This document shows positions 26,531 to 35,346 of a DNA stretch of 64,000 nucleotides, in pieces. The notes under the pieces were generated by a model. The model ran no database searches and was not told where the DNA came from. It saw nothing but the letters and a program-made list of their open reading frames with translations. A program made the translations under genes and the position numbers. This DNA is from an uncultured bacterium (lineage in GTDB: Bacteria > Bacillota_I > Bacilli_A > RFN20 > CAG-826): positions 99,884 to 163,883 of the forward strand of contig CASFSS010000018.1 in the NCBI GenBank assembly GCA_949297445.1, in the 5' to 3' direction. Positions within the stretch are counted from its first letter, which is position 1. The number at the start of each line of letters is the position of its first letter.

Positions 26531-29500
26531 TTATTTTTGTGAATGTGCATTCACGGGTGTTTTAGAAATTTTTAAAGATATTTCAATTATACTTTCTAGA
26601 TTTTTTAACCAATCACCAGTCTTTTCAAGGCGAATCATTAATACATTTTTTACATAGTAAACCTTAATAATTTTTAAATATGGCTGTAATGCCTCAAATA
26701 AAATCATTCCAATTTTATCGCGGTAAGCAAACGCTCTTGTATATTTAATTTCGATATAGCTTACCTTGTCTAAAATACTTGTAAATGGCTCAGCGAACCC
26801 GACAATATCTATTCGTCGTTTTCTTAATAATAAATCCACTTCATCTGGCAATTTCCCATATATATCTCGAAGGCGTTTTCTAATTGATTGAAGGGTGGCT
26901 ATCGAATCGCATTCTTCTATTTCTTGATAAATCTCTATTTTATCTTCCTTGCTGGCATAATCTTGGGGAATATAAGCATTCAGTGAAAACATTGAATTTA
27001 TAGTAGGTGGCTCTTTAACTTTGCCGGTGGTTTTTTCCTCGATAACTTCATTTAATAACTTAATGTATAAATCCATACCTATAGTATCAATAAATCCTGC
27101 TTGTTCTTCGCCTAATATGTCACCAGCGCCACGAATAAGCAAATCCCTTTGAGCAATTTTATAACCGCTGCCTAATTCATTGAAATCTTGAATTGCCTTC
27201 AATCTTTTTGCCGCTTGATTTGTCATGCGTTTTTGAGCATTAAACATAAAGTAAGCATAAGCAATTCTAGTACCACGGCCAACTCGTCCTTTTATTTGAT
27301 ATAGTTGCGATAGTCCATAATGGTCAGCATCTTCAACAATTAATAAATTAACATTAGGAATATCAATTCCATTTTCAATGATAGAAGTTGCCATTAAAAC
27401 ATCAATTTTGCCAGCATAAAATTCTGACATAACATTTTCGATTTCTTCTTTTTCCATCTGACCATGGATGACTGCGAAATTAATGGCTGGGAGAGCATTG
27501 CTCAAAATCCTTGTTTGATAATAAAGAGCATCGATGTCATTTCTAACATAGAAAGTTTGCCCTGCGCGTGCCTTTTCGCGTTTAATCAGATCCGCTACAA
27601 CATCAAAGCGATAGGGCAATACATATGTTTGAATGGGCATGCGATTTAAGGGAGGAGTGTTAATTTGCGAGATCTCCCGCAAACCAACTAATGATAACTG
27701 AAGAGTTCTAGGAATCGGAGTTGCCGACAAAGATAAAACATCGACGTTGTTTTTTAACATCTTTAACTTTTCTTTTTGTTGAACTCCAAAGCGCTGCTCT
27801 TCATCAATTATTAGCAAGCCTAAATCATTAAACTCAATTTTATCTGATAATAATCGATGCGTTGCAATGATTAAATGGGCGGCACCCGACTTAATGTCTT
27901 TAAAGATTTTATTTTGTTCTTTATTTGAAACCATTCTTGAGAGCAAAACTACTTTCACACCATAGTTATAAAAGCGTTCAATAGCGCGCAAATAATGCTG
28001 TCTTGCTAATATAATTGTAGGACACAAAAGAGCCACTTGTTTGCCGCTCGATATTACTTTAAATGCCGCGCGGAAAGCAATCTCGGTTTTTCCGAAACCA
28101 ACATCGCCACATAGCAATCTATCCATCACATGTTCGCTTTCTAAATCTTCTTTAATTTCCTTAATAGATACTTGTTGATCTGGCGTCAATTCATAAGGAA
28201 ATTCGGACTCAAAAAGCGATTGCAATTCATCATCTTTTGGAAAGGCAAAACCTTTTTCTTGATTGCGAAGTTTGTATAAGTCATATAATTTGTCCGCCAT
28301 ATCGGAAATGCGACTCTTGATTCGCTTTTTTGTCTTTTCCCAAGAATCGCTATTTAAGGAAGATAATTTGGGCGCGACACCTTCCTTGCCAGCGTATTTT
28401 CTTACGAGTCTAAATTGCTCTAACGGGACATATAAATATTCGCCTTTCGCATATAAAATATGCAGGAAATCACGGTTGATTCCGTCTATTTCCATGGTAA
28501 CAATATCCTCAAATTGACCTATCCCATTAAACTCGTGAACTATGTAATCTCCAGGAGTTAATTCTTCATAAGATTTTAGTATAGTTGCTTCTTTAAAGTG
28601 CGACAAAAATTTACTGGCTCTTTGATGAAAATTAAATAGTTCTAAACTGGAAATATAAGTTATTTTTTCCTTGATTAATTCAAAACCGATAAAAAGAGGA
28701 TGCAAAGTTAATCCAACATGCTTTGTAGGCAAATTTAAACCATCGACTTGTTCATAGTCAACTTTTTGCTCATCAAGAATTGATAATAATGTGTCATATT
28801 GAATTTTATTAGTGATGGCAAACACAACTTTATCTGATACATTAATGTAGGATAGGACTAATTCATTTAGGCGAACTAAACTATTTATAGACGGAGAAAT
28901 TATGGCACGCGTTTCAAATAGCACATCCTCTTGCGTTTCCTTATAACGATGACCGTAAATTATTCTCTTTGAATCCTTATAGTAGGGTGGCGATTTTAAG
29001 TAGATATCACTTTTAAAAGCGAGTTTTCCTTCGCTATATAAATCGTCCAAATATTTTTTTGAATCATCTCTGATTTTTTTATCAAAGTCGAGACATTTTT
29101 CAACATCCGGAACAAAAATAATATTCGCGTCGAAATAATCTAAAATGGAACATGTAGCACTTTTAAGCGATGCATAATACCTTATTGTTGACGGCGAATA
29201 TTTATATGCAAAAATATTGCTAAAACATTCGTCCTCCTCGCGCGTATTATACTGACTGATTTTATCTTTTAAATTAGTCAATTCCGCCTCTGAAAATAAA
29301 AATTCGTTAGCCGGTATAATATCAACCTCTAATAGATTTTCAATTGATGTTTGACTCGCTATATCGAAATAACGAATACTATCCACCTCATCACCAAAAA
29401 ATTCAATTCGAATAGGTTTATCTTGGCTGATTGGAAATATGTCTAAAATGTCTCCTCGAGAAGCGAATTGCAAGCTTTGATCTATCTTATTTACTTGCTC

Positions 29501-30016
29501 ATATCCCATTTTGACTAACGATAGTTTTAATTGTTCTAAAACAACGGTTTCACCACATCTAATTTTTTGAATTGAATTTTTAAATAAAGATGGTAATGGT
29601 AATGGTAAAATCGCCGAAGCCGCAGTTACAATCAATATTTTATTAGTGTTATTAACGGCATTAGCCATTACAAAAAGGCGTTCGCCTAATAAATCTTTTG
29701 AAGTCGAGATGGCCTCTAAGCGGAGCATCTCGTCAAAGGGAAAAAGCATTACTTTCTCTTCGCCAACCAAGCTAGCTAAAGAAGAAGCAATTTTTTCGGC
29801 CGAATTCAAATTAGAAACTACAACGGTAACCGGTCTATTATAATTTAAAAAATAACCCGCAATTAAAAGCGGGGTCCCGCTCTCTTCGTCAATTACAAGC
29901 CGACGATTATCGCCTTGCAAAATTGACATGGCTTCTGAATGAAAAATCAAATCAAATAAACTATTTGTCAGTTTTAATGCCTCCAGAGAAACGAGATGTC
30001 GCAGAAAGAAATCCAT
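26531..30016 (-). CDS. mfd: Transcription-repair coupling factor Mfd
   Basis: Up to 1161 residues. Mfd removes stalled RNA polymerase and recruits UvrA. The order is a UvrB-like N-terminal region, the RNAP-interaction domain near residues 480-560 (YIVHEFNGIGQFEDI), the helicase/translocase with Walker A CGDVGFGKTEIAFRAAFK and DEEQ box IIDEEQRFG, motif III LSATPIPRTL, motif VI QIKGRVGRG, and the C-terminal TRCF domain. The start is uncertain. ATG 30016 lies 56 nt inside pth without a ribosome site. An in-frame CTG at 29971 has GGAGG exactly 8 nt upstream. The housekeeping identity is not in doubt. Confidence 0.97.
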   Translation of the reverse strand: MDFFLRHLVSLEALKLTNSLFDLIFHSEAMSILQGDNRRLVIDEESGTPLLIAGYFLNYNRPVTVVVSNLNSAEKIASSLASLVGEEKVMLFPFDEMLRLEAISTSKDLLGERLFVMANAVNNTNKILIVTAASAILPLPLPSLFKNSIQKIRCGETVVLEQLKLSLVKMGYEQVNKIDQSLQFASRGDILDIFPISQDKPIRIEFFGDEVDSIRYFDIASQTSIENLLEVDIIPANEFLFSEAELTNLKDKISQYNTREEDECFSNIFAYKYSPSTIRYYASLKSATCSILDYFDANIIFVPDVEKCLDFDKKIRDDSKKYLDDLYSEGKLAFKSDIYLKSPPYYKDSKRIIYGHRYKETQEDVLFETRAIISPSINSLVRLNELVLSYINVSDKVVFAITNKIQYDTLLSILDEQKVDYEQVDGLNLPTKHVGLTLHPLFIGFELIKEKITYISSLELFNFHQRASKFLSHFKEATILKSYEELTPGDYIVHEFNGIGQFEDIVTMEIDGINRDFLHILYAKGEYLYVPLEQFRLVRKYAGKEGVAPKLSSLNSDSWEKTKKRIKSRISDMADKLYDLYKLRNQEKGFAFPKDDELQSLFESEFPYELTPDQQVSIKEIKEDLESEHVMDRLLCGDVGFGKTEIAFRAAFKVISSGKQVALLCPTIILARQHYLRAIERFYNYGVKVVLLSRMVSNKEQNKIFKDIKSGAAHLIIATHRLLSDKIEFNDLGLLIIDEEQRFGVQQKEKLKMLKNNVDVLSLSATPIPRTLQLSLVGLREISQINTPPLNRMPIQTYVLPYRFDVVADLIKREKARAGQTFYVRNDIDALYYQTRILSNALPAINFAVIHGQMEKEEIENVMSEFYAGKIDVLMATSIIENGIDIPNVNLLIVEDADHYGLSQLYQIKGRVGRGTRIAYAYFMFNAQKRMTNQAAKRLKAIQDFNELGSGYKIAQRDLLIRGAGDILGEEQAGFIDTIGMDLYIKLLNEVIEEKTTGKVKEPPTINSMFSLNAYIPQDYASKEDKIEIYQEIEECDSIATLQSIRKRLRDIYGKLPDEVDLLLRKRRIDIVGFAEPFTSILDKVSYIEIKYTRAFAYRDKIGMILFEALQPYLKIIKVYYVKNVLMIRLEKTGDWLKNLESIIEISLKISKTPVNAHSQK

Positions 30017-30533
30017 TTTTCAAAAATTCTTTTACCGCTTCAACTGAACGATGCAAAGTTTCTTCGATTAACGGCTCTTCTTCTTTGCTAGGTCTAGATA
30101 AAACATAATCAATCGCATCATAAGTTGGCTCACCTATGCCGATTCTAATTCGTTTAATTTCTTCCGTTTTTAGGTGATCAATAATATTTTGCATACCTTT
30201 TTGGCCACCGCTTGATCCTTTTTCTTTTAAACGAATGACGCCGGGCGATAAAGCCATATCATCGTATATAACAAGCAAATCTTTTATTTCAATGTGAAAA
30301 TAATTCATCACTAAAGCGACGGCTTCGCCACTTAAATTCATAAAGGTAATAGGCTTAAATAAAATAATATTTTCGCCATTAAATTTTATAATTGTGTAAT
30401 TGGCCCGAAAATCTTCTCTATCGAAGCACACTCCAAAATCATCAGCGAGGAAATCCAAAACACGATAACCCATATTGTGACGCGTCATCGAATATTTTTG
30501 TCCTGGATTTCCTAAGCCAACAATCAATTTCAT
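29961..30533 (-). CDS. pth: Peptidyl-tRNA hydrolase
   Basis: 190 residues, typical size. Pth cleaves peptidyl-tRNA released from stalled ribosomes. Motifs are IVGLGNPGQKYSMTRHNMGY with the catalytic His in RHN, KPITFMNLSGEAV and IYDDMALSPG with the catalytic Asp, and GSSGGQKGMQNI. The 3' end overlaps mfd, as commonly seen in Bacillota (pth-mfd). No Shine-Dalgarno site; TATAAT ends 9 nt before the ATG. It is divergent from the DUF368 gene. Confidence 0.97.
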   Translation of the reverse strand: MKLIVGLGNPGQKYSMTRHNMGYRVLDFLADDFGVCFDREDFRANYTIIKFNGENIILFKPITFMNLSGEAVALVMNYFHIEIKDLLVIYDDMALSPGVIRLKEKGSSGGQKGMQNIIDHLKTEEIKRIRIGIGEPTYDAIDYVLSRPSKEEEPLIEETLHRSVEAVKEFLKNGFLSATSRFSGGIKTDK

Positions 30534-30542
30534 AACTAATTG

Positions 30543-30548
30543 ATTATA
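30543..30548 (-). promoter_or_regulatory. pth -10 box, short or no leader
   Basis: Minus-strand TATAAT with 9 nt to the ATG at 30533. Only a 2-3 nt leader can fit, and there is no ribosome site. Confidence 0.5.
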
Positions 30549-30552
30549 TCAT

Positions 30553-30575
30553 GCTTTCTTTTCTAATAAGAAAGC
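30553..30575. repeat. Inverted repeat between pth and the DUF368 gene
   Basis: GCTTTCTT-7 nt-AAGAAAGC, 8-bp perfect arms, centred between the divergent promoters and covering the expected pth -35. A candidate operator. The nearby TetR-family gene is an obvious but unproven candidate regulator. Confidence 0.4.
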
Positions 30576-30603
30576 TAATTTCATAATTCGTCAATTCTAA
30601 CTA

Positions 30604-30632
30604 TTGCCATTTTTGTTAGAAAACAATAACAT
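30604..30632 (+). promoter_or_regulatory. Leaderless-type promoter of the DUF368 gene
   Basis: TTGCCA (30604-30609, 5 of 6 consensus), 17-bp spacer, TAACAT (30627-30632), then 6 nt to the ATG at 30639. No Shine-Dalgarno site. Confidence 0.65.
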
Positions 30633-30638
30633 TTAACC

Positions 30639-31643
30639 ATGATAGAAGAACCAAAAGAGCAAGAAAATCAAAATAATAATGTTGGCGAATTTGAGCAATT
30701 AAAATATAAGAGTTTTAAAAGCGTTGTTTTGGCGGCCATTAATGGACTATTAATAGGTCTTGCAATTATTTTACCTGGTGTATCTGGTTCTACCATTTCA
30801 ATGATTTTTAAACTGTACGATAAAATTATTTTTGCATTAGCAAATATCTTTAAAAAGTTTGTCATATCTATCTTGTTTCTTTTGCCAATTTTGCTTGGCG
30901 CAGCAATTGGATTTATTGCTGGTTTTTTTACCATTCAACAGTTAATCGATAAGTACACTTTTATTTGTGTTGCTATTTTCGCGGGCATGATGCTAGGGGG
31001 AGCCAAAGAAGTACATGATGAAATAGTTACCAAAAACATCCGCGATCACAAAATAATCGATTGGATTTTATTAGCAATCGGTATTATTCTGCCCATTGCA
31101 TTAAGCGTCGTCTTTGTATTTACAAGTGATTTATCAGGTTTAGAAGGCGCATTAGAAGGTGAATTTCCTATTTATATTTATTTTGTGATGCTTGGTTTAG
31201 GTGTCTTGGTTTCCCTGACACAAGTCATCCCGGGACTCTCCGCAACCGCGCTTTTGATGTCGTTTGGTGTTTTCTCCCCAATAATGGAATCTGTTCATAT
31301 TTCAACTTGGCAAGCTCAGCCTCTATGGTGGGTCATTTATTTAATGTTAGTTATTGGCTTTGTCGCCGGAATTCTTTTATTGTCAAAAATAATTAATTAT
31401 TTTCTCAAAAAATATCGCTTTCGAATGTTCCACTTATTAACTGGCATGACGTATGGATCGATTATCGCCATTTTTTATAACGTTGAAACAGTTTCGGTTT
31501 ATAACAATTGGGCCGCTGGCGGAGGCTCAATGGTACTTGATTTATCGGTTGGTATTCCGCTATTTTTTGTCGGTTTTGCCATAAGCTTTTGCATCCTATA
31601 TTTTGGAAATAAATATCGTAATAAAAGCGAAAAGGCAAAATAA
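30639..31643 (+). CDS. DUF368 membrane protein, PopT-like polyprenyl-phosphate transporter
   Basis: 334 residues with about eight membrane segments. The repeated PGVSG-type signatures define DUF368: LPGVSGSTISMIFKLYDKII (about 47-66) and the inverted second copy VIPGLSATALLMSFG. DUF368 proteins (PopT) have been shown to return undecaprenyl phosphate across the membrane for reuse in wall and capsule synthesis. If correct, this organism runs a C55-P lipid cycle. The promoter is leaderless in form. A TetR-type gene follows after 5 bp in the same unit. Confidence 0.88.
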   Translation: MIEEPKEQENQNNNVGEFEQLKYKSFKSVVLAAINGLLIGLAIILPGVSGSTISMIFKLYDKIIFALANIFKKFVISILFLLPILLGAAIGFIAGFFTIQQLIDKYTFICVAIFAGMMLGGAKEVHDEIVTKNIRDHKIIDWILLAIGIILPIALSVVFVFTSDLSGLEGALEGEFPIYIYFVMLGLGVLVSLTQVIPGLSATALLMSFGVFSPIMESVHISTWQAQPLWWVIYLMLVIGFVAGILLLSKIINYFLKKYRFRMFHLLTGMTYGSIIAIFYNVETVSVYNNWAAGGGSMVLDLSVGIPLFFVGFAISFCILYFGNKYRNKSEKAK

Positions 31644-31648
31644 GAAAA

Positions 31649-32212
31649 ATGCCAAAATTGCCACTTGAATATAAGAAAATTAAGGATGACCGAAAATTAT
31701 CAATCTTAGATGCATCTGCCTCTATTTTTATATGGCGAAGTGTTAAAAGCGTTACCATTGATGATATTGCTAAAGTCGCGAAATGTTCTCATGGACTTAT
31801 CTACCATTATTTTCGTAATGTCGAAGATGTTTATAATACGTTGATGAATGCCGATACAATCATCACAATAAAATCTTTTTTATTTGCGAATACAAATAAG
31901 ACAAATTCGTATAATCAATTAGAAAGAATCACACAATATTTTCTTATATGGATAAGCGAAAAGACTTTTGCCTATGAGCACTTATATTTAGTGGTAAATG
32001 AAGATTTTTTCCTAAATGAAATAGCAAAATTGATACATAATGGCCAAAAAGACGGTGAGGTTACTGGAGGTTTAGCAAAAGATATTGCACTAGCCTATCA
32101 ATCGTTATTAAAAGGAATTCTAATAACCTATATTAGCGACAAAAAAGCAAGAGATAAACTGCCCTCCTTTGACATCATAATGAATGTATTTAGGAAACGA
32201 AATTACAAATAA
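31649..32212 (+). CDS. TetR/AcrR-family transcriptional regulator
   Basis: 187 residues. The N-terminal helix-turn-helix covers about residues 12-60 (VTIDDIAKVAKCSHGLIYHY then FRNVEDVY), typical TetR wording. The ligand-binding C-terminal domain is divergent. It is 5 bp downstream of the DUF368 transporter gene and probably co-transcribed, so it is a candidate autoregulator of that unit, perhaps via the 30553-30575 inverted repeat. The ligand is unknown. It converges on the FGGY kinase gene. Confidence 0.88.
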   Translation: MPKLPLEYKKIKDDRKLSILDASASIFIWRSVKSVTIDDIAKVAKCSHGLIYHYFRNVEDVYNTLMNADTIITIKSFLFANTNKTNSYNQLERITQYFLIWISEKTFAYEHLYLVVNEDFFLNEIAKLIHNGQKDGEVTGGLAKDIALAYQSLLKGILITYISDKKARDKLPSFDIIMNVFRKRNYK

Positions 32213-32233
32213 ACTCCGCAAAAACCGGTTATT

Positions 32234-33802
32234 TTAATTTTTCTTTTGGCCGTATTCTTTAATGTTTTTGTAAATATTTTTTAAAGAAGGGTACATTAAT
32301 AAATAAGCTTCTTTAAATAAGTAATCATAGTGGCGATGATTAGACTCATTAGGATAGAATGTCTTTGTTTGATGAACCATTGCTTTTATAGCTTCTTCAG
32401 GACTTGCAAATTGCTTTGCCGCTAAAAACCCAGCAACAGAAGCACCCAATAATGATGTTTCATATGTTTGTACACGTGAGGTTGGCAAGCCAAATATATC
32501 GGCTGTTATTTGACAAATAGCGTCGCTTTGTGAACCACCACCAGCAATACGTATTTCTTTAATTTTTTTGCCTAAACGTTTCTCAAAATTCTCCATGCCT
32601 TCACGCAATGCATACGCGATACCTTCAATAATGGCACGATAAAGATGAATGCGTGTATGGGTGTCGCTAAATCCAATTATTGCCCCTTTGGCTAATGGAC
32701 GCCGCAATCCTGGCCCCCAATATGGTTGCAAAACCAAACCATCTGATCCTGGCGGAATAGCGAGCATCTCTTCGTTTAGAATATCCAATGTCAAACGATG
32801 CTGAATTTCTGCTTCAAGCGATTCGCTTTTAGCAAATTCTTGACTAAACCAATTGAGCATCCAATAGCCACGATACACTTGCACTTCCATATTGTATCTA
32901 TCGGGTAAGACGGACGGATAGGCTGGTAAGAATAATTCAGAGTCATGATATTTTTTAGTCGTGACTTCCACCGAAGAGGCTGTTCCATAACTGATGGCCA
33001 CTACATCATCGCTTAAGGCGCCTAAACCAAGCGTTTCGGAACTTTTATCAGAGCCGATCGCAAACATTTTTAGTCCTTTAGGAATTCCAAATTGCTTTTC
33101 GGCATCCTCGGTAATATAACCCAATGTATCATGTACATTTACTAGGCGTGGCAATAGCCGCTTAGGTATACCAAAAATTCTTCCTTTCATGTGCTTATCG
33201 CTACGATACCAGGCGCGGCGTTTAAAATTAATTGGAAAATGACCAGCGTAGTTGGCTGGCGAGTCAACATAATCACCCACCAATTTCATTGTTATATATG
33301 TCGATAAATTCATATATTTTGCGACTTTTTTCCAAATCTCTGGTTGATTTTCTTTAACCCAATGAGCTGGCGTTCGCTTGCGATTAAGGCGAACTGTTTC
33401 GCTCATTCCAACTAAACGAAATAAAATGCGATGGATAATAGGCAATTTTTCACTCGCTTTTGCTTGTCTTTCGTCGAGCCATAATATTGCCGGGCGAAGT
33501 ATTTTGTCGTTCACATCCAAAAAAACAGCTGTGTCGCGGAAGCAAGACATACTAACCCCAGCAAGAAATGGCAATAATTCAGAATTTTTTTCGACTAAGC
33601 GACGACTTGCTTTTGCTAAACACTCTAAATAATAATCAGGGTCTTGTTCGGCATAGCCGGACTTCGGTGAATGATAAGCCGGGGCATACTTTTCTTTTTC
33701 AATAGCAACCGTATCGCCTTTTTTATTAAAAATAGCCGCCCTTACTGATTGTGTCCCGAAATCAATGGCAAAAATTAGCGAGTCTTTCTCATATTTATTC
33801 AT
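32234..33802 (-). CDS. FGGY-family carbohydrate kinase
   Basis: 522 residues from ATG 33802. An ATP-dependent sugar kinase of the FGGY family (xylulokinase, glycerol kinase, ribulokinase and relatives). The N-terminal domain starts FAIDFGTQSVRAAIFN (phosphate loop) with ILWLDERQ downstream. The C-terminal domain has the adenosine motif IRIAGGGSQSDAICQITADI. The substrate is not decidable by eye. The open frame extends 13 codons upstream, but MNKYEKDSLIFAIDFG is the family-like start, with TATCAT ending 6 nt before it. No linked sugar transporter or isomerase adjoins it. Confidence 0.9.
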   Translation of the reverse strand: MNKYEKDSLIFAIDFGTQSVRAAIFNKKGDTVAIEKEKYAPAYHSPKSGYAEQDPDYYLECLAKASRRLVEKNSELLPFLAGVSMSCFRDTAVFLDVNDKILRPAILWLDERQAKASEKLPIIHRILFRLVGMSETVRLNRKRTPAHWVKENQPEIWKKVAKYMNLSTYITMKLVGDYVDSPANYAGHFPINFKRRAWYRSDKHMKGRIFGIPKRLLPRLVNVHDTLGYITEDAEKQFGIPKGLKMFAIGSDKSSETLGLGALSDDVVAISYGTASSVEVTTKKYHDSELFLPAYPSVLPDRYNMEVQVYRGYWMLNWFSQEFAKSESLEAEIQHRLTLDILNEEMLAIPPGSDGLVLQPYWGPGLRRPLAKGAIIGFSDTHTRIHLYRAIIEGIAYALREGMENFEKRLGKKIKEIRIAGGGSQSDAICQITADIFGLPTSRVQTYETSLLGASVAGFLAAKQFASPEEAIKAMVHQTKTFYPNESNHRHYDYLFKEAYLLMYPSLKNIYKNIKEYGQKKN

Positions 33803-33808
33803 AAAATA

Positions 33809-33814
33809 ATGATA
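33809..33814 (-). promoter_or_regulatory. -10 box of the FGGY kinase gene, leaderless spacing
   Basis: TATCAT on the minus strand with 6 nt to the ATG at 33802. The -35 is weak. No Shine-Dalgarno site exists upstream. Confidence 0.4.
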
Positions 33815-33846
33815 ACACATAAACAAAAATAAAAAATTCAATCCGG

Positions 33847-33875
33847 TTGTGAAAAATATATTTGTCGCCTATAGT
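33847..33875 (+). promoter_or_regulatory. Leaderless-type promoter of the ASCH gene
   Basis: TTGTGA (33847-33852), 17-bp spacer, TATAGT (33870-33875), then 6 nt to the ATG at 33882. This placement rules out the upstream GTG at 33849 as the start, since it would lie inside the promoter. Confidence 0.6.
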
Positions 33876-33881
33876 TATGAT

Positions 33882-34232
33882 ATGATTCACAATTTGACAT
33901 TAAGAAAAGAACCGTTTGAATTAATCAAATCCCACAAGAAAATTTATGAATTAAGATTATACGATGAAAAAAGAAAATTAATAAAAATAGGTGATATAAT
34001 TGTTTTTAAGTCATTAGCCAACGAAGAAGAAATCTCTGTTGAAGTTATAGATATTTTTCGCTTCTCGTCGTTTAAAGAACTTTATAATGGTATCCCGTTA
34101 AGAGATATGGGATATTTAGAAAATGATATTAAGAACAAGGATGCTTTATATAAGGATATGGAATCATATTATCCACTAGAAAAGCAAAGAAAATATTCCG
34201 TTGTCGCCTTTAAAATAAAAGTAATAAATTAA
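33882..34232 (+). CDS. ASCH-domain protein
   Basis: 116 residues, almost entirely an ASCH (ASC-1 homology) domain of the PUA-like superfamily. Visible are IHNLTLRKEPFELIKSHKK, then YELRLYDEKRKLIKIGDIIV and, near the end, YPLEKQRKYSVVAFKI. ASCH proteins bind RNA or act on nucleoside analogues, and bacterial single-domain forms are mostly uncharacterised. The frame is open to GTG 33849, but the promoter geometry and the family N-terminus place the start at ATG 33882. It stands alone, upstream of the galactan locus. Confidence 0.85.
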   Translation: MIHNLTLRKEPFELIKSHKKIYELRLYDEKRKLIKIGDIIVFKSLANEEEISVEVIDIFRFSSFKELYNGIPLRDMGYLENDIKNKDALYKDMESYYPLEKQRKYSVVAFKIKVIN

Positions 34233-34334
34233 AATATAAAATAATTATCTAACGAAAAAATATTAATAAAAAAATCTATTGTCACACAATAAAATATGTA
34301 AAAATCTATGTTAATTTTATTATTATTTTTTTAA

Positions 34335-34348
34335 AGAAAGCGTTTACA
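34335..34348 (+). promoter_or_regulatory. cre-like operator upstream of the AraC-type gene
   Basis: AGAAAGCGTTTACA differs at one base from TGAAAGCGTTTACA, a standard CcpA catabolite-response element form. The TTTACA half could double as a -35 box with a TAAATA -10 about 16 bp on. Carbon catabolite repression of a glycan locus would be expected. A CcpA or LacI gene is not in the window. Confidence 0.5.
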
Positions 34349-34396
34349 TCATTATTTTGCATATTAAATAATAACAAAGTTATTAAAATATTTTTT

Positions 34397-34494
34397 ATAT
34401 CATTTTTTCTCATTTTTAGTTATGCACTATTAATTTAATGAGAAAAAAATATAATTTTTTCTAAAGCAAATAGAACAAATTTATTAGAAAAAAT
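34397..34494. promoter_or_regulatory. Four-element inverted-repeat array upstream of the AraC-type gene
   Basis: Two inverted repeats in series: TTTTTTCTCATT (34403-34414) with AATGAGAAAAAA (34437-34448), and ATTTTTTCTAA (34454-34464) with TTAGAAAAAAT (34484-34494). All four arms are versions of ATTTTTTCTMA in alternating orientation. A related 12-mer, ATATCATTTTTT, occurs at 34397 and again at 48907 before the large GH53 gene. The 295-bp gap 34233-34527 holds this array, the cre-like site and otherwise AT-rich DNA. Confidence 0.45.
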
Positions 34495-34527
34495 GCTAAT
34501 TATATCGTTAAATGAAAGCATAGACAT

Positions 34528-35346
34528 ATGCCTAACGTTGAACACGTAAATAATTACATTGAACTTCGTTTGCTTGAATGGGGACGAGAGATTTGCGTAC
34601 CCAATAAAGCAATTGTTTATAGCAAAAAGAAATATCATTTGTTTCACTATGTTGTAAGCGGCAAAGGTCATTTTGAAATAGGCGGAAAAAAATATGAGCT
34701 ACATCGCGGAATGATTTTTTATATTCCACCAGAAACAGATGCTAAATACGCTCCCGATTACGATGATCCATGGGTGTATGAATGGCTCGGTTTTGACGGT
34801 GCTTATGTTGAAAAATATTTAAAGGCCGCTGGAATAAGTGTCTTCAATCCAATTTATAACGATAATAAAAAAGAGATTCGTCGTTTCTTCTCTGAAATAA
34901 ATAACGAAGCAAACGCCGTTGGTTACTTAAATATTGTTTGTTTAGGTCTTGCGTACGAATTATTTGGTAATTTAACACGCGAGTACGCAAAGAGCGATAA
35001 TCCGTATTCGACAAAAGCAATGCATATACAAAAAGCGAAAGAATTTATTTTAAACAATTATCAGTTTGAAATACGCATCACAGATATTGCTAGCAATGTT
35101 GGTGTATCTCCAAACTATCTAGCAAACGTCTTTGCCGAATTAGAAAATTCTTCTCCTAAAAAATTCTTAATTGATACAAGAATGCAAAAGGCCGCTTTAT
35201 TACTAAAAACCGGTGAATACAAGATTAAGACCGTCGGTCAAATAGTCGGATATAAAAATCAATTACATTTTTCGAATGAATTTAAAAAATACTATGGTGT
35301 ATCACCGCTCGCTTATAAAGATTTACCCGAGGAGATTAACAAATGA
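34528..35346 (+). CDS. AraC-family transcriptional regulator with cupin sensor
   Basis: 272 residues. The N-terminal cupin-like sugar-sensing domain covers about 25-110 (HYVVSGKGHFEIGGKKYELH, then GMIFYIPPE). The C-terminal AraC double helix-turn-helix covers about 165-265, with ITDIASNVGVSPNYLANVF and the signature VGQIVGYKNQLHFSNEFKKYYGVSP. Such proteins usually activate a neighbouring sugar-use operon when ligand binds the cupin. The 3' end overlaps the first GH53 gene by 4 nt (ATGA), so it is the first gene of the galactan operon. No ribosome site is seen. The repeat array upstream is its likely binding region. Confidence 0.92.
   Translation: MPNVEHVNNYIELRLLEWGREICVPNKAIVYSKKKYHLFHYVVSGKGHFEIGGKKYELHRGMIFYIPPETDAKYAPDYDDPWVYEWLGFDGAYVEKYLKAAGISVFNPIYNDNKKEIRRFFSEINNEANAVGYLNIVCLGLAYELFGNLTREYAKSDNPYSTKAMHIQKAKEFILNNYQFEIRITDIASNVGVSPNYLANVFAELENSSPKKFLIDTRMQKAALLLKTGEYKIKTVGQIVGYKNQLHFSNEFKKYYGVSPLAYKDLPEEINK

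Noticed and set aside
32213..32233. AACCGGTT palindrome between the TetR and FGGY genes as a terminator
   Set aside because: An 8-bp palindrome without a loop cannot form a stable hairpin in one RNA strand.
33849..33881. Upstream GTG start for the ASCH protein
   Set aside because: It would overlap the -35 and spacer of a good promoter, and the added residues are outside the ASCH domain.
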